Source of the DNA: Pseudomonas flavescens
GTDB lineage: Bacteria; Pseudomonadota; Gammaproteobacteria; Pseudomonadales; Pseudomonadaceae
DNA length: 64,000 bases
Reading direction: 5' to 3'
Assembly: GCF_013408425.1 (NCBI RefSeq)
Contig: NZ_JACBYV010000001.1
Location: 2,108,001 to 2,172,000, forward strand
The notes under the pieces are model-generated. The model was not told where the DNA came from. It did not search any database and was given only the letters and a program-made list of their open reading frames with translations. Shown one piece after another: positions 1-9,222 of this stretch (position 1 is its first letter; every line of letters starts with the position of its first letter). Both the position numbers and the translations under genes were made by a program.

Positions 1-885
1 GATACCCGCGGCTTCGGCGATATGGGCGCTGCGCAGCACGGCGCGCGGGCCACCATTCTTGGCGATCTTCAGGGCGAACACCGGTGCGGCGCCGGCACGG
101 GCCAGGTTGAAACTGTCTTCCACGCTCTCGATGGCTTCGTCGGCCATGATCGGCGCTGGGCTGCGGGCGCTGACGCGCGCCTGGGCCTGCACGTCCTGGC
201 GAGGAATCGGCTGCTCGATCAGATCGACGCCGGCATCGCCGAGCGCCTGGCAGGCGCGCATGGCCACCGCTTCGCTCCACGCCTGGTTGACGTCTACCCG
301 AACGCTGGCACGGTCGCCCAATGCGCGCTTGATGGCCGCTACGTGGGCGATATCCAGCGACGCATCGCGGCTGCCGATCTTCAGCTTGAAAATCCGGTGG
401 CGACGCAGGTCGAGCATGCGCTCGGCCTCTTCAATGTCTGTGGCGGTATTGCCACTGGCCAGCGTCCATGCGACTTCCAGACCGTCACGCACACGGCCAC
501 CGAGCAGCTCGGCAACCGGCAAGCCAAGGCGCTTGCCCTGGGCGTCGAGCAAGGCGGTTTCCACTGCCGAGCGGGCGAAGGTGTTGGCGCGCACGTTGCG
601 GTCGATGCGCAGCATCGCGGCGTTGATGTTGCCGGCCGGCTGGCCGATCAGCAGCGGTGCGAAGTAGGTATCGATGTTGGTCTTGATGCTTTCCGGGCTT
701 TCCCCGGCATAGGCCAGGCCACCAATGGTGGTGGCTTCACCGACACCTTCGATACCGTCACTGCAGCGCAGGCGCAGGATCACCAGGGTCTGCCGCTGCA
801 TGGTGTGCATCGCCAGCTTGTGCGGGCGAATGGTCGGCAGATCGACGATCAGGGTCTCGAGGCTTTCGATCAGGGGAACGCTCAT
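1..885 (-). CDS. catB: Muconate cycloisomerase CatB (3' part cut off by the window edge)
   Basis: Converts cis,cis-muconate to muconolactone in the catechol branch of the beta-ketoadipate pathway (cytosolic, metal dependent). Translation from the ATG at 883-885 gives 295 codons with no stop before the window edge; the family is about 370 residues, so roughly the last 75 are missing. Enolase-superfamily motifs are visible in order: the KLK catalytic lysine motif (in FKLKIGS), then metal ligands in VRVDVNQAW, IEQP and MADEAI, then the second catalytic lysine in FALKIAKNGG. The gene is divergent from catR across 230 bp, the usual arrangement for catBC control by CatR with muconate. catC would be expected just outside the window. 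Dipeptide epimerases share the fold, but the catR neighbour makes CatB the best call. Confidence 0.93.
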   Translation of the reverse strand, partial: MSVPLIESLETLIVDLPTIRPHKLAMHTMQRQTLVILRLRCSDGIEGVGEATTIGGLAYAGESPESIKTNIDTYFAPLLIGQPAGNINAAMLRIDRNVRANTFARSAVETALLDAQGKRLGLPVAELLGGRVRDGLEVAWTLASGNTATDIEEAERMLDLRRHRIFKLKIGSRDASLDIAHVAAIKRALGDRASVRVDVNQAWSEAVAMRACQALGDAGVDLIEQPIPRQDVQAQARVSARSPAPIMADEAIESVEDSFNLARAGAAPVFALKIAKNGGPRAVLRSAHIAEAAGI

Positions 886-1115
886 TGGAAGTGATCCGTG
901 TGCAGGTCAGAACGACTGGCAAAAGGCTGCGAGACGCAGCGCTGCGGCGCCTCGCTCAGAAGGCCAGCCAGACGCAAGAACGCGGTGGAGGAGCAAAGGA
1001 TGCGAGTCATCACGAGCATATCCTTCAGGTTTTATTTTTGTTCCGGCACAGATTGACCTCAGCAAATAAGCCAGTCCAATATTGAATCGGTCTGGTTTCA
1101 TACCCTGGAGGTATC
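886..1115. promoter_or_regulatory. catB-catR divergent control region with a CatR-type operator at 1100-1114
   Basis: The 230-bp gap carries the promoters of both genes. At 1100-1114 lies ATACCCTGGAGGTAT, a perfect ATAC-N7-GTAT dyad of the form known for BenM/CatM and CatR binding sites. It ends one base before the catR start codon and contains the catR Shine-Dalgarno (GGAGG), so a bound regulator would also cover catR's own ribosome site. A catB promoter on the minus strand is likely between about 1040 and 1090, but I cannot fix its -10 with confidence. The long catB leader (about 886-1040) shows nothing else I recognise. Confidence 0.7.
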
Positions 1116-1991
1116 ATGGAGCTGCGCCACCTGCGTTACTTCCGCGTGCTCGCGGAAACCCTTAATTTCACGCGCGCAGCAGAACGCCTGCATATCGCCC
1201 AGCCGCCGCTGAGCCGGCAAATCCAGCAATTGGAAGATGAGTTGGGCGTGGCCCTGATCGAGCGCGGCAGGCCGTTGCGCCTGACCGAGGCTGGTCGGTT
1301 CTTCTATGAGCATTCCGTGCAGCTGCTTGAGCAGCTTGGCCGCGTCAGCGAAGACACGCGGCGGATCGCCGAAGGGCAAAGACGCTGGCTGGGAATCGGC
1401 TTCACTCCTTCCACACTGTATGGCGCACTTCCGGAGCTGATCCGTCAGCTGCGCAGCGAGGCCGCCATCGAGCTGGGGTTGTCCGAACTGATCACCCTGC
1501 AGCAGGTGGAAGCCCTCAAACGCGGCCGCATCGATATCGGTTTCGGGCGCATCCATATCGAGGACCCGGCCATCGTGCAGGAGGTCATTCGTGAAGATCC
1601 ACTGGTCGCCGCCCTGCCCGCTGGCCATCATCTGCTCGCCGCCCCCGCATCGTTGGAAGACCTGGCACGGGAACCGTTCGTGCTCTATCCAGGCACGCCA
1701 AGGCCCAGCTATGCCGACCATGTGCTCGGGCTGTTCGCGCGCAATGGCTTGAAGATTCGCGTAGCACAGATGACCAACGAGCTGCAGACCGCCATTGGCC
1801 TGGTGGCCGCTGGCATCGGCATCACTTTGGTGCCGGCTTCGGTACAGCGCCTGCACCGCGACGATATTGGCTACACGCCCCTGCTCGACGTCAGCGCCAC
1901 CTCGCCGATCGTCATCAGTTACCGCAAGGATGACGATTCACCGCTGCTCAAGCGCTGCCTGAATCTGGTCAAGCATCTCGATCCGGAGTGA
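1116..1991 (+). CDS. catR: LysR-family activator CatR
   Basis: LysR-type transcriptional regulator, 291 aa, normal family length. The N-terminal winged helix-turn-helix starts MELRHLRYF and has the recognition region AERLHIAQPPLSRQIQQLE (about residues 18-36). The effector-binding domain fills roughly residues 90-290. It most resembles CatR/BenM-type regulators that respond to cis,cis-muconate, and its position divergent from catB supports this. The ATG follows GGAGG by five bases. That ribosome site lies inside the ATAC-N7-GTAT dyad, so autoregulation is likely. Downstream, about 135 bp without a recognisable gene separates it from the rpsA terminator. Confidence 0.92.
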   Translation: MELRHLRYFRVLAETLNFTRAAERLHIAQPPLSRQIQQLEDELGVALIERGRPLRLTEAGRFFYEHSVQLLEQLGRVSEDTRRIAEGQRRWLGIGFTPSTLYGALPELIRQLRSEAAIELGLSELITLQQVEALKRGRIDIGFGRIHIEDPAIVQEVIREDPLVAALPAGHHLLAAPASLEDLAREPFVLYPGTPRPSYADHVLGLFARNGLKIRVAQMTNELQTAIGLVAAGIGITLVPASVQRLHRDDIGYTPLLDVSATSPIVISYRKDDDSPLLKRCLNLVKHLDPE

Positions 1992-2126
1992 CCACCCTGC
2001 GATACGGCCGCCGGGGCGGAATCACCTTGGAGGACCAGGCTTTCGGACCCTGTGCGATTTAGCCGAGGTGATCGCCCGCCTGCGGCTGAAACTCGATTCG
2101 AAGCTGAATACCTGAACGACGCCCAC

Positions 2127-2155
2127 AAAAAAGGGCGACCGAAGTCGCCCTTTTT
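2127..2155 (-). terminator. Intrinsic terminator of rpsA
   Basis: On the minus strand the transcript forms GGGCGAC-UUCG-GUCGCCC followed by a run of U. The stem arms are 2144-2150 and 2133-2139, the loop is a UUCG tetraloop, and A and T tracts flank both sides, so it could also act on transcripts reading through from catR. It lies 16 bp past the rpsA stop codon. Confidence 0.92.
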
Positions 2156-2170
2156 CTGGATTACCAGAAC

Positions 2171-3850
2171 TTAGTTCTGGTTTTCCATTTGCGCGCGGAT
2201 CAGATCACCGATGGTGGTCGGACCGGAAGTTTCAACTTCCTGCTTACGCATTTCCTTGATTGCTTCTTTTTCGTCTTCAACGTCTTTCGACTTGACGGAC
2301 AGGCTGATCACGCGGCTCTTGCGATCCACGCTGATGATCTTGGCCTCGACTTCTTCGCCTTCTTTCAGAACGTTGCGCGCATCTTCAACGCGGTCACGGC
2401 TGATTTCGGAGGCTTTCAGAGTGGCTTCGATGCCGTCGGCCAGGGTGATGATCGCGCCCTTGGCGTCAACTTCTTTCACAGTACCGCGAACGATAGTGCC
2501 TTTGTCGTTGACTGCAACGTAGTCGGAGAACGGATCTTCTTCCAGTTGCTTGATGCCCAGGGAGATGCGCTCACGCTCTGGGTCGACCGACAGGATGACG
2601 GTTTCCAGTTCGTCGCCCTTCTTGAAGCGACGTACGGCTTCTTCGCCGACTTCGTTCCAGGAGATGTCGGACAGGTGAACCAGACCGTCGATGCCGCCGT
2701 CCAGACCAATGAAGATACCGAAATCGGTGATCGACTTGATGGTGCCGGAGATCTTGTCACCCTTGTTGAACTGACCGGAGAAATCTTCCCATGGGTTGGT
2801 TTTGCACTGCTTGATACCCAGGGAGATACGACGACGCTCTTCGTCGATGTCCAGAACCATGACTTCCACTTCGTCGCCAACCTGAACGACTTTCGACGGG
2901 TGGATGTTCTTGTTGGTCCAGTCCATTTCGGAAACGTGTACCAGGCCTTCCACGCCTTCTTCCAGCTCTGCGAAGCAGCCGTAGTCGGTCAGGTTGGTCA
3001 CGCGCGCAACAACGCGGGTGCTTTCCGGGTAACGCGCCTTGATAGCAACCCATGGGTCTTCGCCCAGTTGCTTCAGGCCCAGGGAAACACGGTTACGCTC
3101 GCGATCGTACTTCAGAACCTTGACGTCGATCTCGTCGCCAACGTTGACGATCTCGGACGGGTGCTTGATACGCTTCCAGGCCATGTCGGTGATGTGCAGC
3201 AGGCCATCGACGCCACCCAGATCCACGAATGCGCCGTAGTCGGTGAGGTTCTTGACGATACCTTTGACCTGCTGGCCTTCCTGCAGCGATTCCAGCAGGG
3301 CTTCGCGCTCTGCGGAGTTTTCGGCTTCCAGGACGCTACGACGGGAAACGACAACGTTGTTGCGCTTCTGGTCGAGCTTGATGACCTTGAATTCGAGCTC
3401 TTTGCCTTCCAGGTGAGTGGTATCACGCACCGGACGGACATCGACCAAGGAACCTGGCAGGAACGCACGGATGCCGTTAACGTCGACAGTGAAGCCGCCT
3501 TTAACCTTACCGTTGATAACGCCCTTGACCACTTCCTCAGCGGCGAAAGCTGCTTCCAGGACGATCCAGCACTCGGCGCGCTTGGCTTTTTCGCGGGACA
3601 GCTTGGTTTCACCAAAGCCATCTTCAACCGCGTCCAGCGCAACGTGGACTTCGTCACCGACCTTGATGGTCAGCTCGCCTTGTTCGTTGAAGAACTGCTC
3701 CAGAGGGATGACGCCCTCGGACTTCAGGCCAGCGTGAACGGTAACCCAGTCGCCGTCGATGTCGACCACGATGCCAGTGATGATGGCACCCGGCTGCATG
3801 TCCAGGGTTTTCAGGCTTTCTTCAAAAAGTTCTGCAAAGCTTTCGCTCAT
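2171..3850 (-). CDS. rpsA: 30S ribosomal protein S1
   Basis: Ribosomal protein S1, 559 aa, full length. It binds mRNA on the small subunit and is needed to start translation of most mRNAs. Six S1/OB-fold repeats are readable. The first two (from about residue 20 and 105) are the diverged ribosome-binding pair, and the later ones carry the typical [24 protein letters not shown] pattern (for example [21 protein letters not shown] and [21 protein letters not shown]). It follows cmk by 139 bp in the conserved cmk-rpsA order. Normally ihfB comes next; here the gene is followed by its terminator and then catR. The stop codon sits at the centre of a small perfect dyad (CCAGAAC-TTA-GTTCTGG, about 2164-2180) of unknown meaning. 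Confidence 0.98.
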   Translation of the reverse strand: MSESFAELFEESLKTLDMQPGAIITGIVVDIDGDWVTVHAGLKSEGVIPLEQFFNEQGELTIKVGDEVHVALDAVEDGFGETKLSREKAKRAECWIVLEAAFAAEEVVKGVINGKVKGGFTVDVNGIRAFLPGSLVDVRPVRDTTHLEGKELEFKVIKLDQKRNNVVVSRRSVLEAENSAEREALLESLQEGQQVKGIVKNLTDYGAFVDLGGVDGLLHITDMAWKRIKHPSEIVNVGDEIDVKVLKYDRERNRVSLGLKQLGEDPWVAIKARYPESTRVVARVTNLTDYGCFAELEEGVEGLVHVSEMDWTNKNIHPSKVVQVGDEVEVMVLDIDEERRRISLGIKQCKTNPWEDFSGQFNKGDKISGTIKSITDFGIFIGLDGGIDGLVHLSDISWNEVGEEAVRRFKKGDELETVILSVDPERERISLGIKQLEEDPFSDYVAVNDKGTIVRGTVKEVDAKGAIITLADGIEATLKASEISRDRVEDARNVLKEGEEVEAKIISVDRKSRVISLSVKSKDVEDEKEAIKEMRKQEVETSGPTTIGDLIRAQMENQN

Positions 3851-3989
3851 GTTGATTCCTGTTGGATCGGGCGGGGATTCGCCCTGCTCCGCATTCCAGA
3901 CAATGCGGGTTTATTCATATAAAAGAAGGCCTACGGGACTAGGACTGGTATCCCCGTATGCCTCCCCTGCGAGCCGAAAATGGCTCTTT
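3851..3989 (-). promoter_or_regulatory. Structured rpsA leader
   Basis: The 139 bp between cmk and rpsA can fold into several successive stems on the minus-strand RNA: GAGCC/GGCTC (3971-3986) right after the cmk stop, TACGGG/CCCGTA (3932-3958), a perfect 7-bp CCGCATT/AATGCGG (3889-3908), and GGGCG/CGCCC (3869-3884) just before the ribosome site. An A/T-rich stretch at about 3911-3925 could be a -10 region. In E. coli, S1 represses its own translation through a leader with several hairpins. A similar role here is inference. Confidence 0.5.
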
Positions 3990-4679
3990 TCAACCGGCGA
4001 GGTCGCGATTGGCGACTTCGCTCAGAATTCTTTCCAGCACCTGCTCGATGGACAATTCGGTGGAATCCAGCTGGATCGCGTCGGCTGCCGGCTTGAGCGG
4101 AGCCACCGCACGCTGGGTATCACGCTCATCGCGTGCCCGAATCTCATCAAGAAGACTCGCGAGATTAACATCATCGCCCTTCGCCTTCAACTGCAGGTAA
4201 CGTCGATTGGCACGTTCCTCGGCGCTGGCGGTCAGGAAAACCTTCAGTGGGGCCTCTGGAAACACCACGGTGCCCATGTCACGACCATCGGCCACCAGGC
4301 CCGGCGCCTCGTTGAAGGCGCGTTGGCGCTGCAGCAGCGCATCACGCACCGCTGGCAGTGCCGCGACCTGAGAAGCACCGGCACCGATCTGCTCGTTACG
4401 GATGGCGTCGGTCACCTCCTCGCCTTCGAGGATGATGCGCTGTGGCTTGCCGTCACCGGCAGCGAGGAACTGCACGTCGAGGTGCGCGGCCAGCAGCTTC
4501 AGCGACTCTTCGTTGGTCAGGTCGACGCCATGATTGCGTGCGGAGAATGCCAGCAGACGATACAGCGCGCCGGAATCCAGCAGGTTCCAGCCCAGCTGCC
4601 TGGCCAGCAGACCGGCAACCGTGCCCTTGCCCGAGCCACTCGGCCCGTCGATGGTAATGACCGGCGCGTTGACGCTCAT
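3990..4679 (-). CDS. cmk: Cytidylate kinase
   Basis: Phosphorylates CMP and dCMP with ATP. The 229 aa are normal for the family. The P-loop is [14 protein letters not shown] at about residues 10-23. The CMP-binding region [15 protein letters not shown] and the lid arginines in [16 protein letters not shown] are present, as is the [13 protein letters not shown] motif. The start ATG overlaps the tyrA/aroA stop by 4 bp (ATGA), so translation is probably coupled to the aromatic pathway gene upstream. rpsA follows after a structured leader. Confidence 0.97.
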   Translation of the reverse strand: MSVNAPVITIDGPSGSGKGTVAGLLARQLGWNLLDSGALYRLLAFSARNHGVDLTNEESLKLLAAHLDVQFLAAGDGKPQRIILEGEEVTDAIRNEQIGAGASQVAALPAVRDALLQRQRAFNEAPGLVADGRDMGTVVFPEAPLKVFLTASAEERANRRYLQLKAKGDDVNLASLLDEIRARDERDTQRAVAPLKPAADAIQLDSTELSIEQVLERILSEVANRDLAG

Positions 4680-6919
4680 TGCTGCCCCTCCACGGCCACA
4701 CGAATGCCAACCTGCTCGGCCAGAGCCAGGAAGTTGGGAAACGAGGTGGCGACGTTGGCGCAGTCATGGATGCGGATTGGCGCCGTCGCACGCAGCGAGG
4801 CGACGCTGAAGGCCATGGCGATGCGGTGGTCGCCGTGGCTGTGCACTTCGCCACCGCCAATGGCCTGGCCACCGTCGATGATGATGCCATCTTCGGTCGG
4901 CTCGACCTTCACACCCAGACTGGTCAGGCCGTCGGCCATCACCTGGATACGGTCGGACTCCTTCACGCGCAGCTCTTCGGCGCCACGCAGTACGGTGCGA
5001 CCTTCGGCGCAGACCGCAGCGATGAACAGTACCGGGAACTCGTCGATGGCCAGGGGCACCAGCGCTTCGGGAATTTCGATCCCCTTGAGCTTGGCGCCGC
5101 GCACGCGCAGGTCAGCCACAGGCTCGCCCCCGACTTCACGCGGGTTCTCCAGGGTGATGTCACCGCCCATCAGGCGCAGAATCTCGATCACGCCGATACG
5201 CGTCGGGTTGATGCCGACATGCTCGAGCAGCAGGTCAGAGCCTTCGGCGATGGAAGCCGCCACCAGAAAGAACGCTGCCGAGGAAATGTCCGCCGGCACT
5301 TCGATGCGGGTAGCCGTCAACTTGCCACCGGCCTGCAGGGAAGCCACCGGCCCGTTGGACTCGACGGCATAACCGAAGCCGCGCAGCATGCGCTCGGTGT
5401 GGTCACGGGTCGGCGCCGGCTCGGTAACCGTGGTCACACCTTCGGCGTACAGACCCGCCAGCAGCAGGCACGACTTAACCTGGGCGCTGGCCATCGGCAA
5501 GGTATAGGTCAGTGCCTTGAGCTTCTGGCCACCACGGATGGTCAGCGGTGGGCGACCGTCCGGGCCGGTCTCGACCACGGCCCCCATTTCGCGCAGCGGA
5601 TTGGCCACGCGGTTCATCGGGCGCTTGGACAGCGATGCATCACCGGTCATGGTCACATCGAAGGGCTGGCCAGCCAGCAAGCCGGACAACAGGCGCATGG
5701 AAGTGCCGGAATTGCCTACGTAGAGAGGACCGGGTGGCGGCTTCAGGCCGTGCAGGCCAACGCCATGCACGGTCACGCGGCCATGGTGCGGCCCTTCGAT
5801 GACCACGCCCATGTCGCGGAACGCCTGCAGGGTCGCCAGGGCGTCTTCGCCCTCGAGAAAACCTTCGACCTCGGTAGTGCCTTCGGCCAGGGAGCCGAGC
5901 ATGATCGAGCGGTGGGAGATGGACTTGTCGCCTGGAACGCGGATACGCCCACGGACATTGCCACCAGGATTAGCCAGGAAAACCAGATCGTTCGAGTGCA
6001 TAGCGTCCACATAGGCCCGACGGGCCAGTATTTTGCTGAAATGTTCGCGGGCCACGCGGGCGCGAGTGAATACGCCCAGCAGGTGATGCCCGTCCCCTGC
6101 GTCGACCGCATCGCGCAAGGCGTCTAGGTCGTCGCGAAATACATCCAGAGTACGCAGCACCGCCTCGCGGTTGGCGAGGAAGATGTCGTGCCACATGACC
6201 GGATCACTGCCGGCGATTCTCGTGAAATCGCGGAAGCCGCCGGCGGCATAGCGGAAAATTTCCAGATTCTCGTTGCGTTTGGCCAGCGAGTCGACCAGAC
6301 CAAAGGCCAGCAGATGTGGCAAATGACTTGTGGCAGCGAGCACCTGATCGTGGTGCTCGACCTGCATGTGCTCGACGTCGGCGCCCAGCTCGCGCCACAG
6401 TTGATCGACGCGCTGCAGCGCAATCGCATCAGTCTGCGGCAGCGGCGTGAGGATCACCTTGTGGCGCTTGAACAGCTCGCCATTGGCCGCCTCCACCCCG
6501 CTCTGCTCGGAGCCGGCAATCGGGTGGCCCGGCACGAAGCGCGCCGGCACGCCACCGAAGACCGCATCCGCAGCGCGCACCACGTTGCCTTTGGCGCTAC
6601 CCGCATCAGTGAGCACGGCATCGCCCAGATCCAGCCTGGCCAACTCGCCGAGCAAACACTCCATGGCCAGGATAGGGACCGCCAGCATGATCACATCCGC
6701 GCCCTGACAGGCGGCAGCCAGCTGCTCCTCGCAGCGGTCCACCACCCCCAGCTCGACGGCCATGCGGCGCGCCTGCGGATCCAGATCGACGCCAACGACC
6801 TCGCGACACACGCCACGGGCACGCAGGCCCTTGGCGAAAGAGCCGCCGATCAGCCCGAGGCCAACCACGACCAGGCGCTGGACCAAAGGCTTGTTTATCG
6901 GTGTCATGCCTTCGGTCAC
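4676..6919 (-). CDS. tyrA-aroA: Fused prephenate dehydrogenase / EPSP synthase
   Basis: One 747-aa polypeptide with two enzymes. Residues about 15-305 are a TyrA-type dehydrogenase (NAD-binding [14 protein letters not shown] at 17-30; [11 protein letters not shown] at 131-141), for tyrosine synthesis. Residues about 310-747 are 3-phosphoshikimate 1-carboxyvinyltransferase ([12 protein letters not shown] at about 327; [21 protein letters not shown]), for chorismate synthesis. The fusion is normal in Pseudomonas. The start shown is GTG, overlapping the hisC stop by 4 bp (GTGA); an in-frame ATG four codons later is possible. It sits in a tightly packed run serC-pheA-hisC-tyrA/aroA-cmk, so aromatic amino acid, serine and pyrimidine nucleotide genes are likely co-transcribed. 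Confidence 0.96.
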   Translation of the reverse strand: MTEGMTPINKPLVQRLVVVGLGLIGGSFAKGLRARGVCREVVGVDLDPQARRMAVELGVVDRCEEQLAAACQGADVIMLAVPILAMECLLGELARLDLGDAVLTDAGSAKGNVVRAADAVFGGVPARFVPGHPIAGSEQSGVEAANGELFKRHKVILTPLPQTDAIALQRVDQLWRELGADVEHMQVEHHDQVLAATSHLPHLLAFGLVDSLAKRNENLEIFRYAAGGFRDFTRIAGSDPVMWHDIFLANREAVLRTLDVFRDDLDALRDAVDAGDGHHLLGVFTRARVAREHFSKILARRAYVDAMHSNDLVFLANPGGNVRGRIRVPGDKSISHRSIMLGSLAEGTTEVEGFLEGEDALATLQAFRDMGVVIEGPHHGRVTVHGVGLHGLKPPPGPLYVGNSGTSMRLLSGLLAGQPFDVTMTGDASLSKRPMNRVANPLREMGAVVETGPDGRPPLTIRGGQKLKALTYTLPMASAQVKSCLLLAGLYAEGVTTVTEPAPTRDHTERMLRGFGYAVESNGPVASLQAGGKLTATRIEVPADISSAAFFLVAASIAEGSDLLLEHVGINPTRIGVIEILRLMGGDITLENPREVGGEPVADLRVRGAKLKGIEIPEALVPLAIDEFPVLFIAAVCAEGRTVLRGAEELRVKESDRIQVMADGLTSLGVKVEPTEDGIIIDGGQAIGGGEVHSHGDHRIAMAFSVASLRATAPIRIHDCANVATSFPNFLALAEQVGIRVAVEGQQ

Positions 6920-8025
6920 GCGTTGAGCACCTTGCGCAGCGCTTCCAGGAAGCGGGCGTTCTCGGCCGGCAGGCCGATGGAAACGCGCAGGTGGTTGGGC
7001 ATGCCGTAGCCGGCGACTGGCCGTACGATCACTCCCTCGCGCAACAACCCCTGGTTGATCGCAGCGGTATCACGAGCAAAGTCGATGGCCAGGAAATTGG
7101 CCTTGGACGGAATCCAGCCCAGGCCCAACTCGCGGCAACCTTCCTGCAATTGCAACATGCCAGCTGCGTTGATTTCACGGCTGCGGGCCAGATACTCGGC
7201 ATCGTCGAACGCTGCGCAGGCCGCGGCCAGTGCGAAGCTGTTGACGTTGAACGGCTGACGCACACGGTTCAGCACGTCGGCGACCTGAGTCGAGCTGAGG
7301 CCGTAGCCAACGCGCAGCGAGGCCAACCCGTAGGCTTTGGAGAAGGTGCGCGAGACCAGCAGATTGGCGTGCCCAGCGAGGAAGTCCAGGCCATCCGGCA
7401 ACTCGTCGCCGTCGGCATATTCGATGTAGGCCTCGTCCAGCACCACCAGCACGTTTTCCGGCACGCCGGCGAGGAAATCGCGCAGCGCCTGGGTGTCGAA
7501 CCAGGTGCCGGTCGGGTTGTTGGGGTTGGCGATGAATACCACACGGGTGTCGGCATCGATGGCCGCCAGCATGGCCGGCAAGTCGTGACCGAAGTTGACC
7601 GCCGGCACGACCTTGGCCTGCGCGCCAACGGCCTGGGTAGCGATCGGGTACACGGCGAACGCGTGCTCGCTGAACACCGCATTCAGACCTGGGGCCAGGT
7701 AGGCGCGGGCGACCAGCTCGAGAATGTCGTTGGAGCCATTGCCCAGGGTGACCTGAGCGGTGGAGACGCCGCAGCGCTCGGCCAGCAGGGTTTTCAGGGT
7801 GAAACCGTTGCCGTCGGGGTAGCGAGTCAGCTCGTCGAGCTCGGCACGAATTGCCGCCAGCGCCTTGGGGCTCGGGCCGAGCGGATTCTCGTTACTGGCC
7901 AGTTTGACGATGCTGGCCGGATCCATGTTCAGCTCGCGGGCCAACTCGTCGACCGGCTTGCCTGGCACGTAGGGGGAAAGTTTCTGCACGCCTGGCTGGG
8001 CCAGGGCGATGAAATCACAAGACAT
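6916..8025 (-). CDS. hisC2: Histidinol-phosphate / aromatic aminotransferase HisC2
   Basis: Fold type I PLP aminotransferase, 369 aa. Between pheA and tyrA it most likely transaminates phenylpyruvate, prephenate or imidazole-acetol phosphate, as for the second HisC of Pseudomonas. The motif SNENPLGPSP is near residue 52, the PLP lysine lies in RTFSKAYGLASLRVG, and the C-terminal phosphate-binding arginine is in RVSIG. I chose the ATG at 8023-8025 (MSCDFIALAQPG); a longer frame begins 15 bp upstream inside an inverted repeat and gains nothing conserved. The ribosome site is weak (GAGG about 11 bases upstream). Confidence 0.93.
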   Translation of the reverse strand: MSCDFIALAQPGVQKLSPYVPGKPVDELARELNMDPASIVKLASNENPLGPSPKALAAIRAELDELTRYPDGNGFTLKTLLAERCGVSTAQVTLGNGSNDILELVARAYLAPGLNAVFSEHAFAVYPIATQAVGAQAKVVPAVNFGHDLPAMLAAIDADTRVVFIANPNNPTGTWFDTQALRDFLAGVPENVLVVLDEAYIEYADGDELPDGLDFLAGHANLLVSRTFSKAYGLASLRVGYGLSSTQVADVLNRVRQPFNVNSFALAAACAAFDDAEYLARSREINAAGMLQLQEGCRELGLGWIPSKANFLAIDFARDTAAINQGLLREGVIVRPVAGYGMPNHLRVSIGLPAENARFLEALRKVLNA

Positions 8026-8107
8026 AGCTGCAAGCCTCAAGCTATACGCCGCAAGCTAGAAGCCAGAACGCCGCTCATTTGCAGCTCGTGGCTCGCAGCT
8101 TGCAGCT
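8026..8107. repeat. Inverted-repeat element between pheA and hisC2
   Basis: The gap is almost filled by a dyad. The left arm AGCTGCAAGCCTCAAGC (8026-8042) pairs with the right arm GCTCGCAGCTTGCAGCT (8091-8107) at about 14 of 17 positions, and the middle holds further AGCTTGC/GCAAGCT copies (8050-8060). It abuts the hisC2 start codon and ends 5 bp before the pheA stop. It looks like a short dispersed palindromic repeat of the AGCTTGCAGC type seen in Pseudomonas genomes. No gene is present. Confidence 0.6.
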
Positions 8108-8112
8108 GCTGT

Positions 8113-9222
8113 TTAAAGTACCGCCTTCGGGTAGGAGCCCAGCACCTTGAGCGCCACGGCTTCCCCATTGATTTTTTCCAGCACGTCCTTGATCAGCGGA
8201 TCGCGGTGGTGACCGACGAAATCGATGAAGAAGGCGTAGGTCCACTTGCCGCTGCGCGACGGACGGGTTTCGATGCGGGTCAGGTCGATGTTGTTCTGGT
8301 GGAACGGCACCAGCAACTCGTGCAGCGCGCCTGGCTTGTTGCGCATGGAGACGATCACCGAGGTCTTGTCGTCGCCGGTCGGCGGGACTTCCTGGTTGCC
8401 GATGATCAGGAAGCGCGTGGAGTTATCCGGGCGATCCTCGATCTTCTCGGCGAGCCGGGTCAGGTCGTACAGGTTGGCGGCCATGTCACCGGCGATGGCC
8501 GCCGAGTTCCATTCACTCTTCACCCGGCGGGCGGCATCGGCGTTGCTGGAAACCGCCACGCGCTCGACGTTCGGGTAATGGGCGTCCAGCCACTTGCGGC
8601 ACTGGGCCAGAGACTGGGCATGGGAATAGATGCGGGTAATCCGGTCGGTCTTGGTGGCGTCGCCGACCAGCAGATGATGGTGGATGCGCAGTTCCACTTC
8701 GCCGCAGATCACCAGATCGTGCTCGAGGAAGCTGTCGAGGGTGTGGTTGACCGCACCTTCGGTGGAGTTCTCCACGGGCACTACACCGAAGTTGACGGCG
8801 CCGGCCACCACTTCGCGGAACACCTCGTCGATAGCCGCCATGGGCTGACTGATCACGGCATGACCGAAATGCTTCATGGCCGCCGCCTGGGAGAAGGTAC
8901 CTTCCGGGCCCAGATAGGCGACCTTCAGCGGATTCTCCAGCGCCAGGCAGGAGGACATGATTTCACGGAACAGCCGCGCCATTTCCTCATTGCCAAGCGG
9001 GCCGCGATTACGCTCCATCACCCGTTTGAGCACCTGAGCCTCACGCTCGGGACGGTAGAACACCGGCTGCTCGCCAGCGGGCAGCGAGGCCATCTTGACC
9101 CGCGCCACTTCTTCGGCACAGCGTGCACGGTCGCTGATCAGTTCGAGAATCTTCTCGTCCAGGCTATCGATGCGCAGGCGCAGAGCCTGCAGCGCCTGAT
9201 CGGTGTTCGCATCCGCAGTCAT
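8113..9222 (-). CDS. pheA: Bifunctional chorismate mutase / prephenate dehydratase
   Basis: P-protein for phenylalanine synthesis, 369 aa. Residues about 8-90 are an AroQ-type chorismate mutase (LRLRIDSLDEKILELI; ARVKM). About 97-275 are prephenate dehydratase (VAYLGPEGTFSQAA; VPVENSTEGAVN; the TRF motif in NSTRFLIIG). About 280-365 form an ACT domain (KPGALHELL; ETRPSR) for phenylalanine feedback. Its ATG overlaps the serC stop by one base (TGATG), which implies coupled translation. Confidence 0.97.
   Translation of the reverse strand: MTADANTDQALQALRLRIDSLDEKILELISDRARCAEEVARVKMASLPAGEQPVFYRPEREAQVLKRVMERNRGPLGNEEMARLFREIMSSCLALENPLKVAYLGPEGTFSQAAAMKHFGHAVISQPMAAIDEVFREVVAGAVNFGVVPVENSTEGAVNHTLDSFLEHDLVICGEVELRIHHHLLVGDATKTDRITRIYSHAQSLAQCRKWLDAHYPNVERVAVSSNADAARRVKSEWNSAAIAGDMAANLYDLTRLAEKIEDRPDNSTRFLIIGNQEVPPTGDDKTSVIVSMRNKPGALHELLVPFHQNNIDLTRIETRPSRSGKWTYAFFIDFVGHHRDPLIKDVLEKINGEAVALKVLGSYPKAVL

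Noticed and set aside
22-894. Long open frame on the plus strand across the catB region
   Set aside because: It is antisense to catB, whose enolase-superfamily motifs are clear on the minus strand.
2164-2180. Perfect CCAGAAC-TTA-GTTCTGG dyad centred on the rpsA stop
   Set aside because: Explained by the C-terminal codons plus chance; too close to the stop for a terminator, and the real terminator follows.
2189-3922. 577-codon plus-strand frame over rpsA
   Set aside because: Antisense shadow of S1 caused by codon bias; no signal or known domain.
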